Shown here in pieces: positions 22,880 through 32,572 of a stretch of 64,000 nt of DNA. Below the pieces are notes generated by a model. It saw only the letters and a list, made by a program, of their open reading frames with translations, did not search any database and was not told the origin of the DNA. Position numbers and translations under genes: made by a program. Source of the DNA: Calliopum simillimum (Eukaryota > Arthropoda > Insecta > Diptera > Lauxaniidae). Location of the stretch: contig OX638370.1 in assembly GCA_951812925.1 (NCBI GenBank), positions 101,632,897 through 101,696,896 on the forward strand, in the 5' to 3' direction. Each line of letters begins with the position of its first letter. Positions within the stretch are counted from its first letter, which is position 1.

Positions 22880-23850
22880 AAACTAGTAAGGGTGTAACCT
22901 TTACCCTACACTGCAGTATTTGGAAAATTTTGCTTATATAGGAGGCGCCACGCCCTCTTGTCTGAGTTCACCCAGTTTTTGCTCGGAGCTTGCATTTATA
23001 GTTCTTAGTGTCTGAGTGAAATTCGGTTGATTTATTTTAAAAAACGTTTTCAGTATAGCGTTTTGATGCTTTTGCTTGCATGGGAGGTGCCACGCCCTCT
23101 TGGTGGAGTTCGTCTAGTTTTAGCACAGAGCGAGCAAATATAGTCCCAAGTGACTGAGTAAAATTTAGTTAGATTAACTCAAAAAACGCTTTCAGTATAG
23201 CATTTTGAAGCTTTTGCTTATGTGGGAGGTTCCACGCCCGTTTTTCCGAATTCACCCAATTTTTTCTAAGAGCTTGCGCATACAATTTGTAGTATTTATG
23301 TGTATTTTAATTGCATTGTCGTGAAAAATACTCAAAAAGTTGCATTTTGAATACATTTTTTGTATGGGCGGTAGGCGTGTCCGTTGACCGATTTCGCTCT
23401 TTTTCAATCCCACGAGCTAACTTTGACAACGGAGGCAGTGCACCAAATTTCATTGAACTACCTTGCCCAGTTTTTCCAAAAATGTATTTCCACGCACACC
23501 CAGTCAGACAGACAAGAATATATGAGCCGTTTATTTTGAAAGTGACCTAGTCCATTTCGGGGCAAAAGTAATGTCATTCACATTATGGGCCGTAATAGTC
23601 GGTTTTTTGCCCGTTACTATTTTTTAAACATAACGCCATCAATTTCACACAATGTAGTAAACTTTCAGTAAATACGAAATTCAATTTTATTCGTTCTGAA
23701 CAAAATGCCAGCTAATTCATATTATGACATTACTTTTGACTTAGGCCACTTTCAAAATAAACGGCTCATATATACTTTTCCATACCTGCCACGCCTCCTT
23801 CTCTGCGTTACAAACGGAAGGACAAAGAGAATATACCCTAGGTGTAGTAG
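22880..23850 (-). repeat. Repeat R, long copy with three internal units
   Basis: It runs in reverse: AACTAGTAAGGGTGTAACCT and ACCCTACACTGCAG at its left, GAATATACCCTAGGTGTAG at its right. Three units headed by GCTTATATAGGAGGCGCC or close variants occur at about 22933, 23073 and 23215, a period of about 141 bp. Internal expansion therefore explains the length variation between R copies. A 244-bp MITE is inserted at 23524-23767. Confidence 0.7.
23524..23767. mobile_element. MITE with GAGCCGTTTATTTTGAAAG ends
   Basis: GAGCCGTTTATTTTGAAAGT at the left is mirrored exactly at the right, and complementarity continues through CAAAAGTAATGTCAT farther in, so much of the element folds back. The flanks are ATATAT on both sides (23518-23523, 23768-23773); the duplication length is uncertain because the target is an AT repeat. 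Other R copies have an uninterrupted version of this site. Superfamily unknown. Confidence 0.75.
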
Positions 23851-23854
23851 TCGA

Positions 23855-24665
23855 AACATCACGAAACGTAGTAAAATTCAAATCAGCCCCGAAACGTAGT
23901 CAAAACACTGACCAACGTAGTAGAAGCTAATTTCAAAACAAATAGACTTTCAGTCGACCTCACAATAATGATGGCAGTGGCTGAGCTCGTTAAAGTTCGC
24001 ATCTATCACACGACAGGTCAAATCTACCCAATACCAAACAAAAAAATATTTATTTAAAGCAAAAATTTAAAATTAACCCTTTCGAACGGTTGGGACAATA
24101 TATCCCAAAAATTTTTGAATAAATACTTTTGAATAATATAACTCGGTTATTAACGTCACTTGAATTGAATGAATTAATTAAATTAATGCAGTTTTTAGTA
24201 ACCACTGTTTTTTCTTATAGCCATCCTAAGGACATTGTATCCCGAATATTCAAATCAAAAACATCTGTTGGGAGTATAGACCGGAACCGCCTCTGGCGGT
24301 GAAAATTTGATTTTAGAGACGGTCAAACATTTTACTTAAATTTAGTTTCTAAGATTAACCTATCACAAATATTGTGTACCCCACAGTTTTTTTCCGGGTC
24401 GAAAGGGTTAAAAAAGAAAATAATATCAGTTTCATTGTTGTTGACAGGATAAAATTAGAATTAAAAAAATAATAAAAAAATAAATTTTTTTTTTGTATAT
24501 TATTTAGCAACGTGCGTTGTTAAATCAATCACGAACGTAGATGAAACTCATGCAGCAACGCTCGTTGTAAAAACTGCTACGTACGAGCTATGCTCAAAAT
24601 TTGGGTCGCAACGTTGTTAAAATATCCACGTTTCTGCCACTTTTGACAATGTTGTTTTCTCTGTG
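23855..24665 (+). mobile_element. Composite AACGTAGTTAAA / tRNA-like element, copy B
   Basis: It carries the same blocks as copy A at 18700-19212: CGAAACGTAGTAAAATTCAA repeats, ATTTCAAAACAAATAGACTT, the tRNA-like stretch with a decayed B box, the A-rich part, AGCAACGTGCGTTGTTAAAT and CTGCCACTTTTGACAATGTT. It is longer than copy A mainly because a TTAA-flanked element is inserted at 24077-24407. It lies against the end of a repeat R copy. Confidence 0.65.
24077..24407. mobile_element. piggyBac-like MITE, 331 bp, TTAA duplication
   Basis: The ends CCCTTTCGAACGG and CCGGGTCGAAAGGG form an imperfect inverted repeat, with TTAA on both sides (24073-24076, 24408-24411). Copy A of the host element lacks the insert at the corresponding A-rich position, which serves as an empty site. 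It has no coding capacity. Its ends resemble but are not identical to those of the MITE at 20821-20960. Confidence 0.8.
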
Positions 24666-26091
24666 TATGTGTGAAGTATTTAGCGATTAATATGTCAACT
24701 CAAACCAGCTCCAGTTCATCATGAGATATGTGCTTAGGTGTCAAGAACCCAAAACATGAAATTTTGACCTAAGCTCATGTTTCGTCTTGTACTGAAAATT
24801 TGACTCTGGCGAGATAAGGTGCCTTTTGTCACGAAGCATCACATATAAGTATATTGTTCAAATTAACTTTTATTATTTTCTAAATGAGAAATACTCGTAC
24901 CTACTCGTACTTTCCATTTCGACTTACATTTTCAAACCATTAGTTACTTATTCAATTATTTTTTATTTTATACACCCATACAAAATTTATAATAATATTT
25001 CCTTTACAATTCAATCACCTTTGATCAAAAGTTGTATATAGCTCTAGTTGTTTGTGAGTCTAGACTCTAGAACAAAGTTCACTTAAGTACGTTAAGTGAT
25101 GAAGACATTTTTTTATGTTTCTTATTTATTGCATTTTTATTTGTTACGCAATATTCTTATGGTAAGCGATTCTTTTCTTTGATAACCCCTAGTGAAATTT
25201 TCCGTAGAATATTTTTGGAGAACAGTAAACCCATTTATAAGCAAGTTTTTGGGAAAGACCCACTAGAACAGCATTAAATGGGTTAATATGTTCAAAAAAC
25301 ATGTTCCTTGCGTTATTGATGATGACCTTGGGACAAGTTTCATACAACATGTTGTTTTAGAGTTTTACCGTCAGTAATCCATCTAATGGATTGGATGCTT
25401 ATTGACTTTGAGAATTCTGAAAATTTGTGCCTATGTTTAGAAATTTAAAATAATTGTTTTATTTATTTATTCTATATAATTTCATTTGGGTGTATAAAAT
25501 ATGCACTCATGTTCTTAGAGGATCGTAAGTAACAACGACCACAAGCTTCAAAGTGAAGTCAATTACATTTACAAAAATAAAAAAAATCATGAATGCCATC
25601 TTATTTAAAAGGACATTTTTCTGGTTGGTATACAAAATAGAAAAAAAAAATGGGGACAAAGCGTTAAGTTGTTTTCATTTTTTTGCTTTTACAAACAAAT
25701 CTGAATGTGGAGAAAAAGCACGTTTCTCTGAATGAAACCATGTAACAAAAGCTAAAAAATAATGAAGCTGATGAATTTTAAGTTTTTATTATTCGTTTTA
25801 ACAATGATATTTTGTAAGTTAATAAAGTTTTGACATATTGTCAGAAGTGGTGGTGATGTAGTTAATGTAATATAAATTGATTTGAAAATATGGTTTGCCA
25901 TAAAAAGGCAGAGTATAAATTCTTTCAAAGAAAATTGCTACTTTGCAGACTTATTATTACATTAAAAATGTATTGTTGTTTTTTCTGGGAAAAGGCCAAA
26001 TTTTTCTAAAGAACAGCATATACTTTAAATGAATAAAAGCGTGCAAAATGTGTTATAATTTTTTTAATTATTGTTATGCGGGTTGCTAAAA
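24666..26091. other. No gene recognised; one repeat fragment
   Basis: AT-rich sequence. Positions 25185-25330 carry a fragment of the repeat seen at 8880-9529 and 51480-52205 (CCCCTAGTGAAATTTTCCGT, then a GGGTTAATATGTTCAAAAAA block). Frames of 60-71 codons at 24826 and 25553 have no recognisable content. Confidence 0.45.
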
Positions 26092-26093
26092 TA

Positions 26094-27355
26094 AAGGGTG
26101 TTTTTTTTAGAGGTTTGTTTTTCGAATAGAGATAAAACTGGCATTTTGTGGTCAAATCTGGCAACTCTAATGTCATTTATGTTCAGTTTGGTTTGCCATT
26201 TCATCATGAACAGGTTGACAAAAGAACAGCGCTTGCAAATCGTGCAAATTTATTTCGAAAATAATGGTTCAGTTCGCGAAGTTTACCGCAAGCTCCGTCC
26301 ATTTTATGGTCGACATAATCGTCCATCAGAGCAATTAATTCGGTTAACTCTATGTGATAATACGCATCCGCAGAGACGTCGAACAGTGCGCACCGAAGAA
26401 ACAATTGCCGCTGTAGAGCAAAATGTTGAAGAGGACCCGAATGAATCGATTCGCCACCGTGCACAGCAATTGGAGCTTTGTCCATCAACTTTATGGAAGA
26501 TTTTGCGCAAAGACCTTGGCTTGCGACCTTACAAGATCCAGTTTGTGCAAGAATTAAAGCCGCGAGACCATGCAATGCGTCGTGATTTTGGTGTATGGGC
26601 CGAAAATGAGATTGATCTCGATGCTGATTTTCATCGCAAAATTTTGTTCAGTGATGAGGCTCATTTTTGGTTGAATGGCTACGTCAACAAGCAAAATTGC
26701 CGCATTTGGAGTGAAGAGAATCCACATGAGACCCTTGAGACGCCATTACATCCACAAAAACTGACTGTTTGGTGTGCTCTATGGGCTGGTGGAGTCATTG
26801 GGCAATACTTCTTCCGAAATAATGCTGGAGAGTCAGTTACCGTTAATGGAGACCGGTATAGAGGTATGATAACCGACTATTTTGTTCCCGAATTGGATGG
26901 CATGAATGTGGATGAGTTGTGGTTCCAACAAGACGGCGCTACATGCCACACAGCGCACGTCACAATCGATTTATTGAAGGAAACATTCGATGAGCGCATA
27001 ATTTCGCGGAATGGACCTGTCAATTGGCCACCAAGATCGTGTGATTTGTCACCATTGGATTATTTTCTTTGGGGATATGTGAAGTCGCTCGTCTACGCCA
27101 ACAAACCAGAAACAATAGGGGACTTGGAAGCCAACATTCGTGGCGTTATTGCCGACATACGGCCCCATATGCTCGAAAAAGTGGTTGAAAATTGGACCTG
27201 TAGAATTGGCTTTATTCGAGCCAGCCGCGGCGGCCACATGCCGGAAATCATATTCAAACATTAATGGCATAAAATTATCCTTCCAATAAAGCCAAATTGA
27301 TGGACATTAAAACGATTTTCTTGTGTTTTATTTCAATTCTAAAAAAAACACCCTT
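26094..27355 (+). mobile_element. Complete DD41D mariner-like element
   Basis: The 1262-bp element has 18-bp perfect inverted termini, AAGGGTGTTTTTTTTAGA at 26094-26111 and its complement at 27338-27355, flanked by TA on both sides (26092-26093, 27356-27357). It contains one uninterrupted transposase gene and nothing else. Intact termini, target duplication and reading frame together suggest a recent arrival and possible activity. A degenerate relative lies at 37115-37720. Confidence 0.92.
26206..27264 (+). CDS. DD41D mariner-like transposase, apparently intact
   Basis: The 352-residue protein would excise and integrate its own element at TA sites by binding the 18-bp termini. The start is the ATG giving MNRLTKEQRLQIVQIYF, since this opens the N-terminal helix-turn-helix directly; the frame is open further upstream to 26098 without a good start, and another ATG lies at 26170. 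A second helix-turn-helix covers about residues 80-105. Catalytic Asp 150 is in ILFSDEAHFW, Asp 243 in WFQQDGATCH and Asp 285 in LSPLDYFLWG. The 41 residues between the second and third Asp define DD41D rather than the DD34D of classic mariners. That signature was first reported in tephritid elements related to Ceratitis rosa; placing this copy in that rosa group is inference, and the Visitor group also uses DD41D. Length is normal for the superfamily. Confidence 0.93.
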   Translation: MNRLTKEQRLQIVQIYFENNGSVREVYRKLRPFYGRHNRPSEQLIRLTLCDNTHPQRRRTVRTEETIAAVEQNVEEDPNESIRHRAQQLELCPSTLWKILRKDLGLRPYKIQFVQELKPRDHAMRRDFGVWAENEIDLDADFHRKILFSDEAHFWLNGYVNKQNCRIWSEENPHETLETPLHPQKLTVWCALWAGGVIGQYFFRNNAGESVTVNGDRYRGMITDYFVPELDGMNVDELWFQQDGATCHTAHVTIDLLKETFDERIISRNGPVNWPPRSCDLSPLDYFLWGYVKSLVYANKPETIGDLEANIRGVIADIRPHMLEKVVENWTCRIGFIRASRGGHMPEIIFKH

Positions 27356-27357
27356 TA

Positions 27358-27779
27358 TTTAGTCAATCTCAATTACTCAAACCACGTTCAGCAAAAAAAA
27401 TTTAAAATTTTGCATTGCAAAGAGAATAAATTATAATAAACTAATGAAAAATTTCCTTTTCTGTTAGAGTACATTTAATGCTATGAACTAAGTGAAAGAC
27501 AGAAAAAAGTTATTAAATATTAATGGCATTAATTATTGTGTCACAAGGTTACTTAAAGTGACTTAATATACGAGTTGAATTAATTAACATATTTAGAGTA
27601 TGCTCTCTTTAAATGCAAATCACTGTGTGTTGGTGAAACATTCGTCGGAAATTTATCGAAGAATTTCTGATAACTTAGCCGTCGACGTAGAGTGAAGTTT
27701 TATGTGACACCGACGCAACGCAAAAGAATTTGAGCAGTTGAGATGCTACAGTGCTACGAAAGAATATTCTAATTGATGG
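27358..27779. other. No gene recognised
   Basis: Non-coding AT-rich sequence between the mariner-like element and a short hAT-like MITE. No repeat or frame is supportable. Confidence 0.4.
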
Positions 27780-27787
27780 GACAAGAT

Positions 27788-27951
27788 CAGTGGCGGATCC
27801 AGCACTGTCAAGAGGGGGGCCGTTTAACTACATTTGTAGATAATAACAGAATGATTTTTAAATCTTTACATATAATTTAAAAAAAAAATGTATTCACTTG
27901 GTTTGAGATGGGGGGCCGATCTACCCCATCGCCCCCCCGGTTCCGCCACTG
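27788..27951. mobile_element. hAT-like MITE, 164 bp, 8-bp duplication
   Basis: It begins CAGTGGCGGATCC and ends with the complement of CAGTGGCGGAACC, and is flanked by a perfect 8-bp duplication GACAAGAT (27780-27787 and 27952-27959). CAGTGGCG-type ends with 8-bp duplications are typical of hAT superfamily non-autonomous elements. Subterminal G and C runs are characteristic. It encodes nothing. Confidence 0.9.
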
Positions 27952-27959
27952 GACAAGAT

Positions 27960-28751
27960 GTCATATCCCTCTATATTACATTCCTTTATAATAGCTAAAA
28001 AAGATTAGGCACAAACAATTCGTTTGAATGAAATAAATGAATATTAATTATAAAAAACTATTACATATTTGCTTTAATGTGACATATTAAATAGTATCTA
28101 TAGTATAGTATCTATACATATATTAATTTGTCCTCCCTTTTTTACTATGTTAGAAATGGAGTACGGCTCTGAATTATACACCATTAAAAAGGTATTTGTG
28201 TATAGATGTGCACAAAGATAAAATTATTTTAATATGTAGCCCTTTAGCCAGCCAAAATTAAATACAAATTTTGCAATATTAACAACAACAAAGTACACGG
28301 TCACACAGAGCTGAAAAAAGAATAAAGCACAAGCAGAAAAAGAAAAACCATAGCCGTAAAAATATATAAGGCCGCAACTTAAGTTACGGCCTTTTTAACT
28401 TTATTTCCGCATCGGATTAAGCAATTTTTTATCTATATTTTACTCCAATCGCCAGTTTTTTACGTTTTCCACTTCTCTTGCAAATTGCAAATAAAGAAAT
28501 GAAAACATTACACCCTGTTTTCATATTTTTCATAATTAAAATCATAAAAAGCAGTAAAATGAAATAGATTTTATAAGAAAGAGAAGTTGCTGCCTTTTCT
28601 GAATAAAATTAAAATATCGATTTTCTCAAAACTATGAAAAACGAGTTGCGTCTTTTTATAATTTTACGGCAGATTTGTCATTGTACCAGGGACGATAAAT
28701 GAGCTTTTCTATTTTGTACCAAATAGCAAATAAAAGTACTAAGCGTCCAAA
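27960..28751. other. No gene recognised; one 26-bp palindrome
   Basis: AT-rich sequence. At 28368-28393 the palindrome AAGGCCG-CAACTTAAGTTA-CGGCCTT (one mismatched pair) is followed by a short T run. It has the look of a hairpin but no transcript is evident. Confidence 0.4.
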
Positions 28752-28754
28752 AAG

Positions 28755-28975
28755 TACGAGAAGGTTCGTTCTGCGACTGCTGTAATGTTGTTGAGGACTC
28801 TCAGCATTTAATCTTTGATTTTTCTAAGTTTAATAATATTCGCTCTAAATTTAATTTTTTCTCTGATTTCTCAAATCACTCTAATGTTTTATGCACAGAA
28901 GACTTGAATTTGAACACTTACTTAATCAAAATCATTAAAGATGCTAATATTTTTACTTTAATTAGATTCTTTTTT
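28755..28975 (+). pseudogene. C-terminal fragment of a non-LTR retrotransposon ORF2
   Basis: An open stretch reads SFCDCCNVVEDSQHLIFDF, SKFNNIRSKF, then a Leu/Ile-rich tail ending NIFTLIRFF. The C-x2-C...H...(C) arrangement with HLIF and NIR is typical of the zinc-knuckle C terminus of LINE ORF2 proteins; the final Cys is lost. Nothing of the reverse transcriptase is present. A copy of repeat R follows immediately at TATACCCTACACCC. Confidence 0.6.
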
Positions 28976-29510
28976 ATACCCTACACCCAGGGTATATTCA
29001 CTTTGCCTTTCGTTTGTAACGCGGAGAAGGAGGCGTGGCTTGTATGGAAAATTTTATGTATATTCTCAATCAGCGTCACATCCTTAGTCGATGTAGTAAT
29101 GTCCGTCTGTTCGTTGAAATCATTTTAATATTTTTTGAGGGCAAGATAATTCAATGAAATTCGGTACACTGCCTCCGTCGTCAAAGTTAGCTCGACTTAT
29201 TGAAAATGAGCGAAATCGGTAAATGGACACGTCTACCGCTAATACAAAAAATTTATTCAAAGCGCAACAGTAGCATTATTTTTTTTACGACAATGCAACC
29301 AAAATACACACAAATATTAAGAACGGTATGCGCATTGCGCAAGCTCTGAGCAAGAGCTAGGCAAACTCGGACAAGAGGACGTTGCACCTTCCATTTAAGC
29401 AAAAGCTTTAAAATGTTTTGCAGAAAGCGCTTTTTGAGATAATCGAACCAAATTTAACTCAAATACTAAGAACAGTAAGTGCAAGCTCTGAGCAAAAACT
29501 TTAAAAAGTC
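28976..29510 (+). repeat. Repeat R copy
   Basis: It begins TATACCCTACACCCAGGGTA, in which TATACCCT and AGGGTATA can pair as a small hairpin. It continues through TTTGTAACGCGGAGAAGGAG, an AATCAGCGTCACAT block, GCGAAATCGGTAAATGGACA and two AGCTCTGAGCAA units. The right terminus is not reached cleanly. Confidence 0.65.
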
Positions 29511-29826
29511 CTTATCCCAAGTTAAGTAAAATATGAGGATCATTTTGTGTTAAGAAATAGTCAATTATTGTGAACAAAAATAAAACTTTAAAGAAACATA
29601 AATTGCTTATGGCTTAAATCGTATTAGGAGCTTAAGGAAGTCAGTCCTTCAAAGAAAAATGTACGGTCTTAATTCTTTGAAACTGTTTGGCAACAATCTC
29701 AAGAGAGAACTTTTTTAACCTTTTTGAATTACGAATTCTAAAACACAGAATATACAAAATTAATCAAATTATGGAATGAAGTCATAATTTATTGTTTAAA
29801 TGAATGAAGTTGATATATGCCGCAAA
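29511..29826. other. No gene recognised
   Basis: About 300 bp of AT-rich sequence without repeat matches or open frames. Confidence 0.4.
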
Positions 29827-29829
29827 TAA

Positions 29830-30909
29830 CACTGTGGAACAAAATTTGGTCACCAAAAGTTTACTCGGATCTGACGCTGCGGGGCCAAAATAAAAGACCA
29901 ATTGGCTCAGTTTGTTCAAATTGGCTCTAGTTTTCGAGAAAAGGCCGTTTGAATTTTGCACCTTGAGCTATGTGGTTTTTTCGATATATCTCGTAAGTTA
30001 ACTGAGTTTTATTGCATTTGGTGGTAGGGTTTTGTTCGTCTCATCCATTTCTACTTTTTCATTACCAAATCAGTATTTTTGGATGCACTTTTGGTAAGTT
30101 AGAGCACAAAATTCCCAAAAAAGTGATATTTTTCGCCTTTTATGACATTCGGCTTAATAGAAATTTCCCGAGTGGTAGATTTATGCCTTTTAGCCTATGG
30201 CCGAGATCCATACGAACACTTTGATATAATAAATGTTTCAAATGGGCAAAAATTTCTCAAGTGATCCACCTAAGTTTTATGTACCTATTTGAAATAATGA
30301 TTTTCAATAATAAATTAAAAATTTTGGTCCAAAAAAAAAAGTACCATTTTATTTCCCGACCTATGCTAAATATCTCTTAAAAAAATATTTTTACAAAACC
30401 TTTGCTACTTGTTATAAAACATCATTTTGTTAAAGCCTTTTTTACGTTTAATTTCTTAGGTTGCTCACTTGAGAAATTTTTGCCCATATGCCACATATAC
30501 ATATTATATCAAAATGTTCGTATGGATCTTGGCTATAGGTTAATAAATCCATCACTCGAGTGATTACTATTGAGCCGAATGTCATAAAAGGCGAAAAATA
30601 TCACTTTTTTGGGAATTTTGTGCTCTAACTTGCCAAAAGTGCATCCAAAAATACTGAGTTGGTAGTGAAAGAGTAAATATGGATGAGACGAACAAAACCC
30701 CACCACCAAATGCAATAAAACTCAGTTAACTTACAAGATATATCGAAAAAACCACATAATTCAAGGTGCAAAATTCAAACGGCTTTTTCTCGAAAACTAG
30801 AGCCAATTTGAACAAACTGAGCCAAATGGTCTTTTATTTTGGCCTTTATTTTCACCCCGCAGCATCAGATCCGAGTAAACTTTCGGTGACCAAATTTTGT
30901 TCCACAGTG
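29830..30909. mobile_element. Fold-back element with about 450-bp inverted arms, TAA duplication
   Basis: The ends read CACTGTGGAACAAAATTTGG and the exact reverse, flanked by TAA on both sides (29827-29829, 30910-30912). The arms 29830-30272 and 30456-30909 mirror each other with modest divergence, leaving a unique centre of about 180 bp. As a result the same hydrophobic 60-70-codon peptide (starting MHLVVGFCSSHP) can be read outward on both strands at 30012 and 30715; this is a symmetry effect and I see no reason to call it a gene. A 3-bp TWA-type duplication fits PIF/Harbinger-like elements but does not prove it. Confidence 0.85.
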
Positions 30910-30912
30910 TAA

Positions 30913-31299
30913 TTCTATGAAATCGCAATTTTATAACAAAATATATTTATCGAATTCCTGGAAAAAAATGCTTTGGACAACGTTTTAAATTGCTGAAAGT
31001 GCTAAAATAAAAAGAATTTTTCTTGTTTCTATTTCGAAAAATGAGTCAAAATTGCTGCAAAATTGTCCGAATTTTAATTCCTTAAATTGAGCATTAATAT
31101 CTTTCCAATTTAATTGTTTGATAAGTATCGTTTTCACGGTATTCAGTTAAAATTAACTACTTAAATAGAAAATTTTGCTTAACTGAACGTTTCAAAATCG
31201 ATGCTCTTATTGGAACCAATCAATTCGTAAATTAGTTGAATCTATTGAAAAAGTGCACATATGCGGAAAATAAGCCCGTCAGCGGTACATACATACTTT
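30913..31299. other. No gene recognised
   Basis: Short AT-rich interval between two fold-back regions. Nothing supportable. Confidence 0.4.
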
Positions 31300-31699
31300 C
31301 CAGTAAAGTCAGAAGTACATCTATCACTCATTCTCCGTCCTGTCCCTAACCACTCCTTTGCTTACTTAATTTGCCCGTTTCGCATATTACGTTATTTTCT
31401 TGTTAGCCCAGGAAAATAAGACATTTTTTGCGAAAAAATTCCCAGTGGAAATTTTTCACCGGAATTGTCTTTATTTATGCATGATACACAAACTATGAAA
31501 AGTCCATTGCAAAGTCGTGTGCGCTAAAATCAGTTTTTTGCAAATATCTCGCTAATGCTAACTTTTACAGAAAAATGTTGGTCTCCAATTTTGTAGCACA
31601 GGAAATTTCCTACAAAAGAACGTTAAACGTACGACATCTAGTTTAGGAGATCACCCAATTTAAAAAGTTGTTAACAGTTATGATATGAAATACTACCTA

Positions 31700-32572
31700 C
31701 TAGGTGTACAAATATGAAACCGGTAATTTTTATTTAAAAAAAACACGTTTATTTTGCGAAAATGGTTCCAAATTTAATCTTCAAAGTAATTCCCCTCGCT
31801 AGCTACACATCTTTCCCATCTTTCAGGCAATTTATGGATTCCTCGCCAAAAATTTTTTTCGTTTTTTGAGGCTATTCATTCATCGAGCCATTTTTGCACT
31901 TCCTCGAAAGAATTGAAGTGCGAATCGTTGAGTGCGTGTCCCATCGATGAAAACAAATAGTAATCGGACGGCACCAGGTCCGGTGAGTACGGCGGGTGGG
32001 GCAGGGGCTCCCAGTTGTACGATTCTACCAAGTTTTTATTGACCGCTGCTCGATGTGGCGATGTGTTGTCATCTTGGAATACAATTTTGTCATGGCGAAG
32101 TTGAAATTCGGGCCTCTTCTGACGTATAGCAGGGTTCAATGCGATCAATTGTTGATGGTAGCGTGCACCAGTAACTGTTTCACCTGGTTTTAGTAGCTCA
32201 TACCAAATAACACCACGCTGGTCCCAGAAAATACACAGCATTGTCTTTCGGCCGAAGCGATTTGGTCTTGGCGTTGATTTGGGTCGTTGGCCGGGGCTCA
32301 AATATGATTTTTTTCGTTTGGGATTGTTGAAATAAATCCACTTATCATCGCCAGTGTTGATCAATGCTTCCCGCAAATGAAAGTTTTCAGGCACAAAATT
32401 CGACATCTTTACGAGCGGAAAAAATGCGTTGTTGTATGAAACTTGACAAATTGTGAACTGAATATTGTTGACAGATGACAGAATGAACAATTAAGACATT
32501 TGGTACGGTTCGGAAGCTCATAAATATACGGCTATCGACCGCTAGATGTCATTACCGGTTTCATACTTGATA
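31700..32572 (-). mobile_element. Mos1-like mariner, internally deleted
   Basis: The left terminus CTAGGTGTACAAATATGAAA closely resembles the CCAGGTGTACAAGTAG start of Mos1-type termini, with TA at 31698-31699. The right terminus shares ATGAAACCGGTAAT but its outermost bases have drifted. At about 870 bp it is roughly 400 bp shorter than a full mariner of nearly 1.3 kb, the loss falling in the N-terminal half of the transposase gene. Confidence 0.82.
31774..32406 (-). pseudogene. Mariner (DD34D) transposase remnant
   Basis: The reading starts MSNFVPENFHLREA, matching the extreme N terminus of mauritiana-subfamily mariners, then jumps directly to TGDDKWIYFNNPKRKKSY. About 130 residues, including both DNA-binding helix-turn-helix regions and the WVPHEL-type linker, are deleted in frame. 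The catalytic Asps remain in TGDDKWIYF, FQDDNTSPH and PSDYYLF, and 34 residues separate the last two. After KWLDE there is a stop and a frameshift; WRGIHKLPERWERCVAS and the natural C terminus follow in another frame. It cannot make an active transposase. Identification to the Mos1-like group is by eye. Confidence 0.88.

Noticed and set aside
26204..26575. A 123-codon minus-strand frame inside the DD41D element
   Set aside because: It is antisense to the transposase N terminus and has no features of its own.
30012..30224. A 70-codon frame, nearly repeated on the other strand at 30533-30715, as a conserved small protein
   Set aside because: The similarity follows from the palindrome (29830-30909); both frames lie in mirrored arms and end differently, with no recognisable signal or domain.
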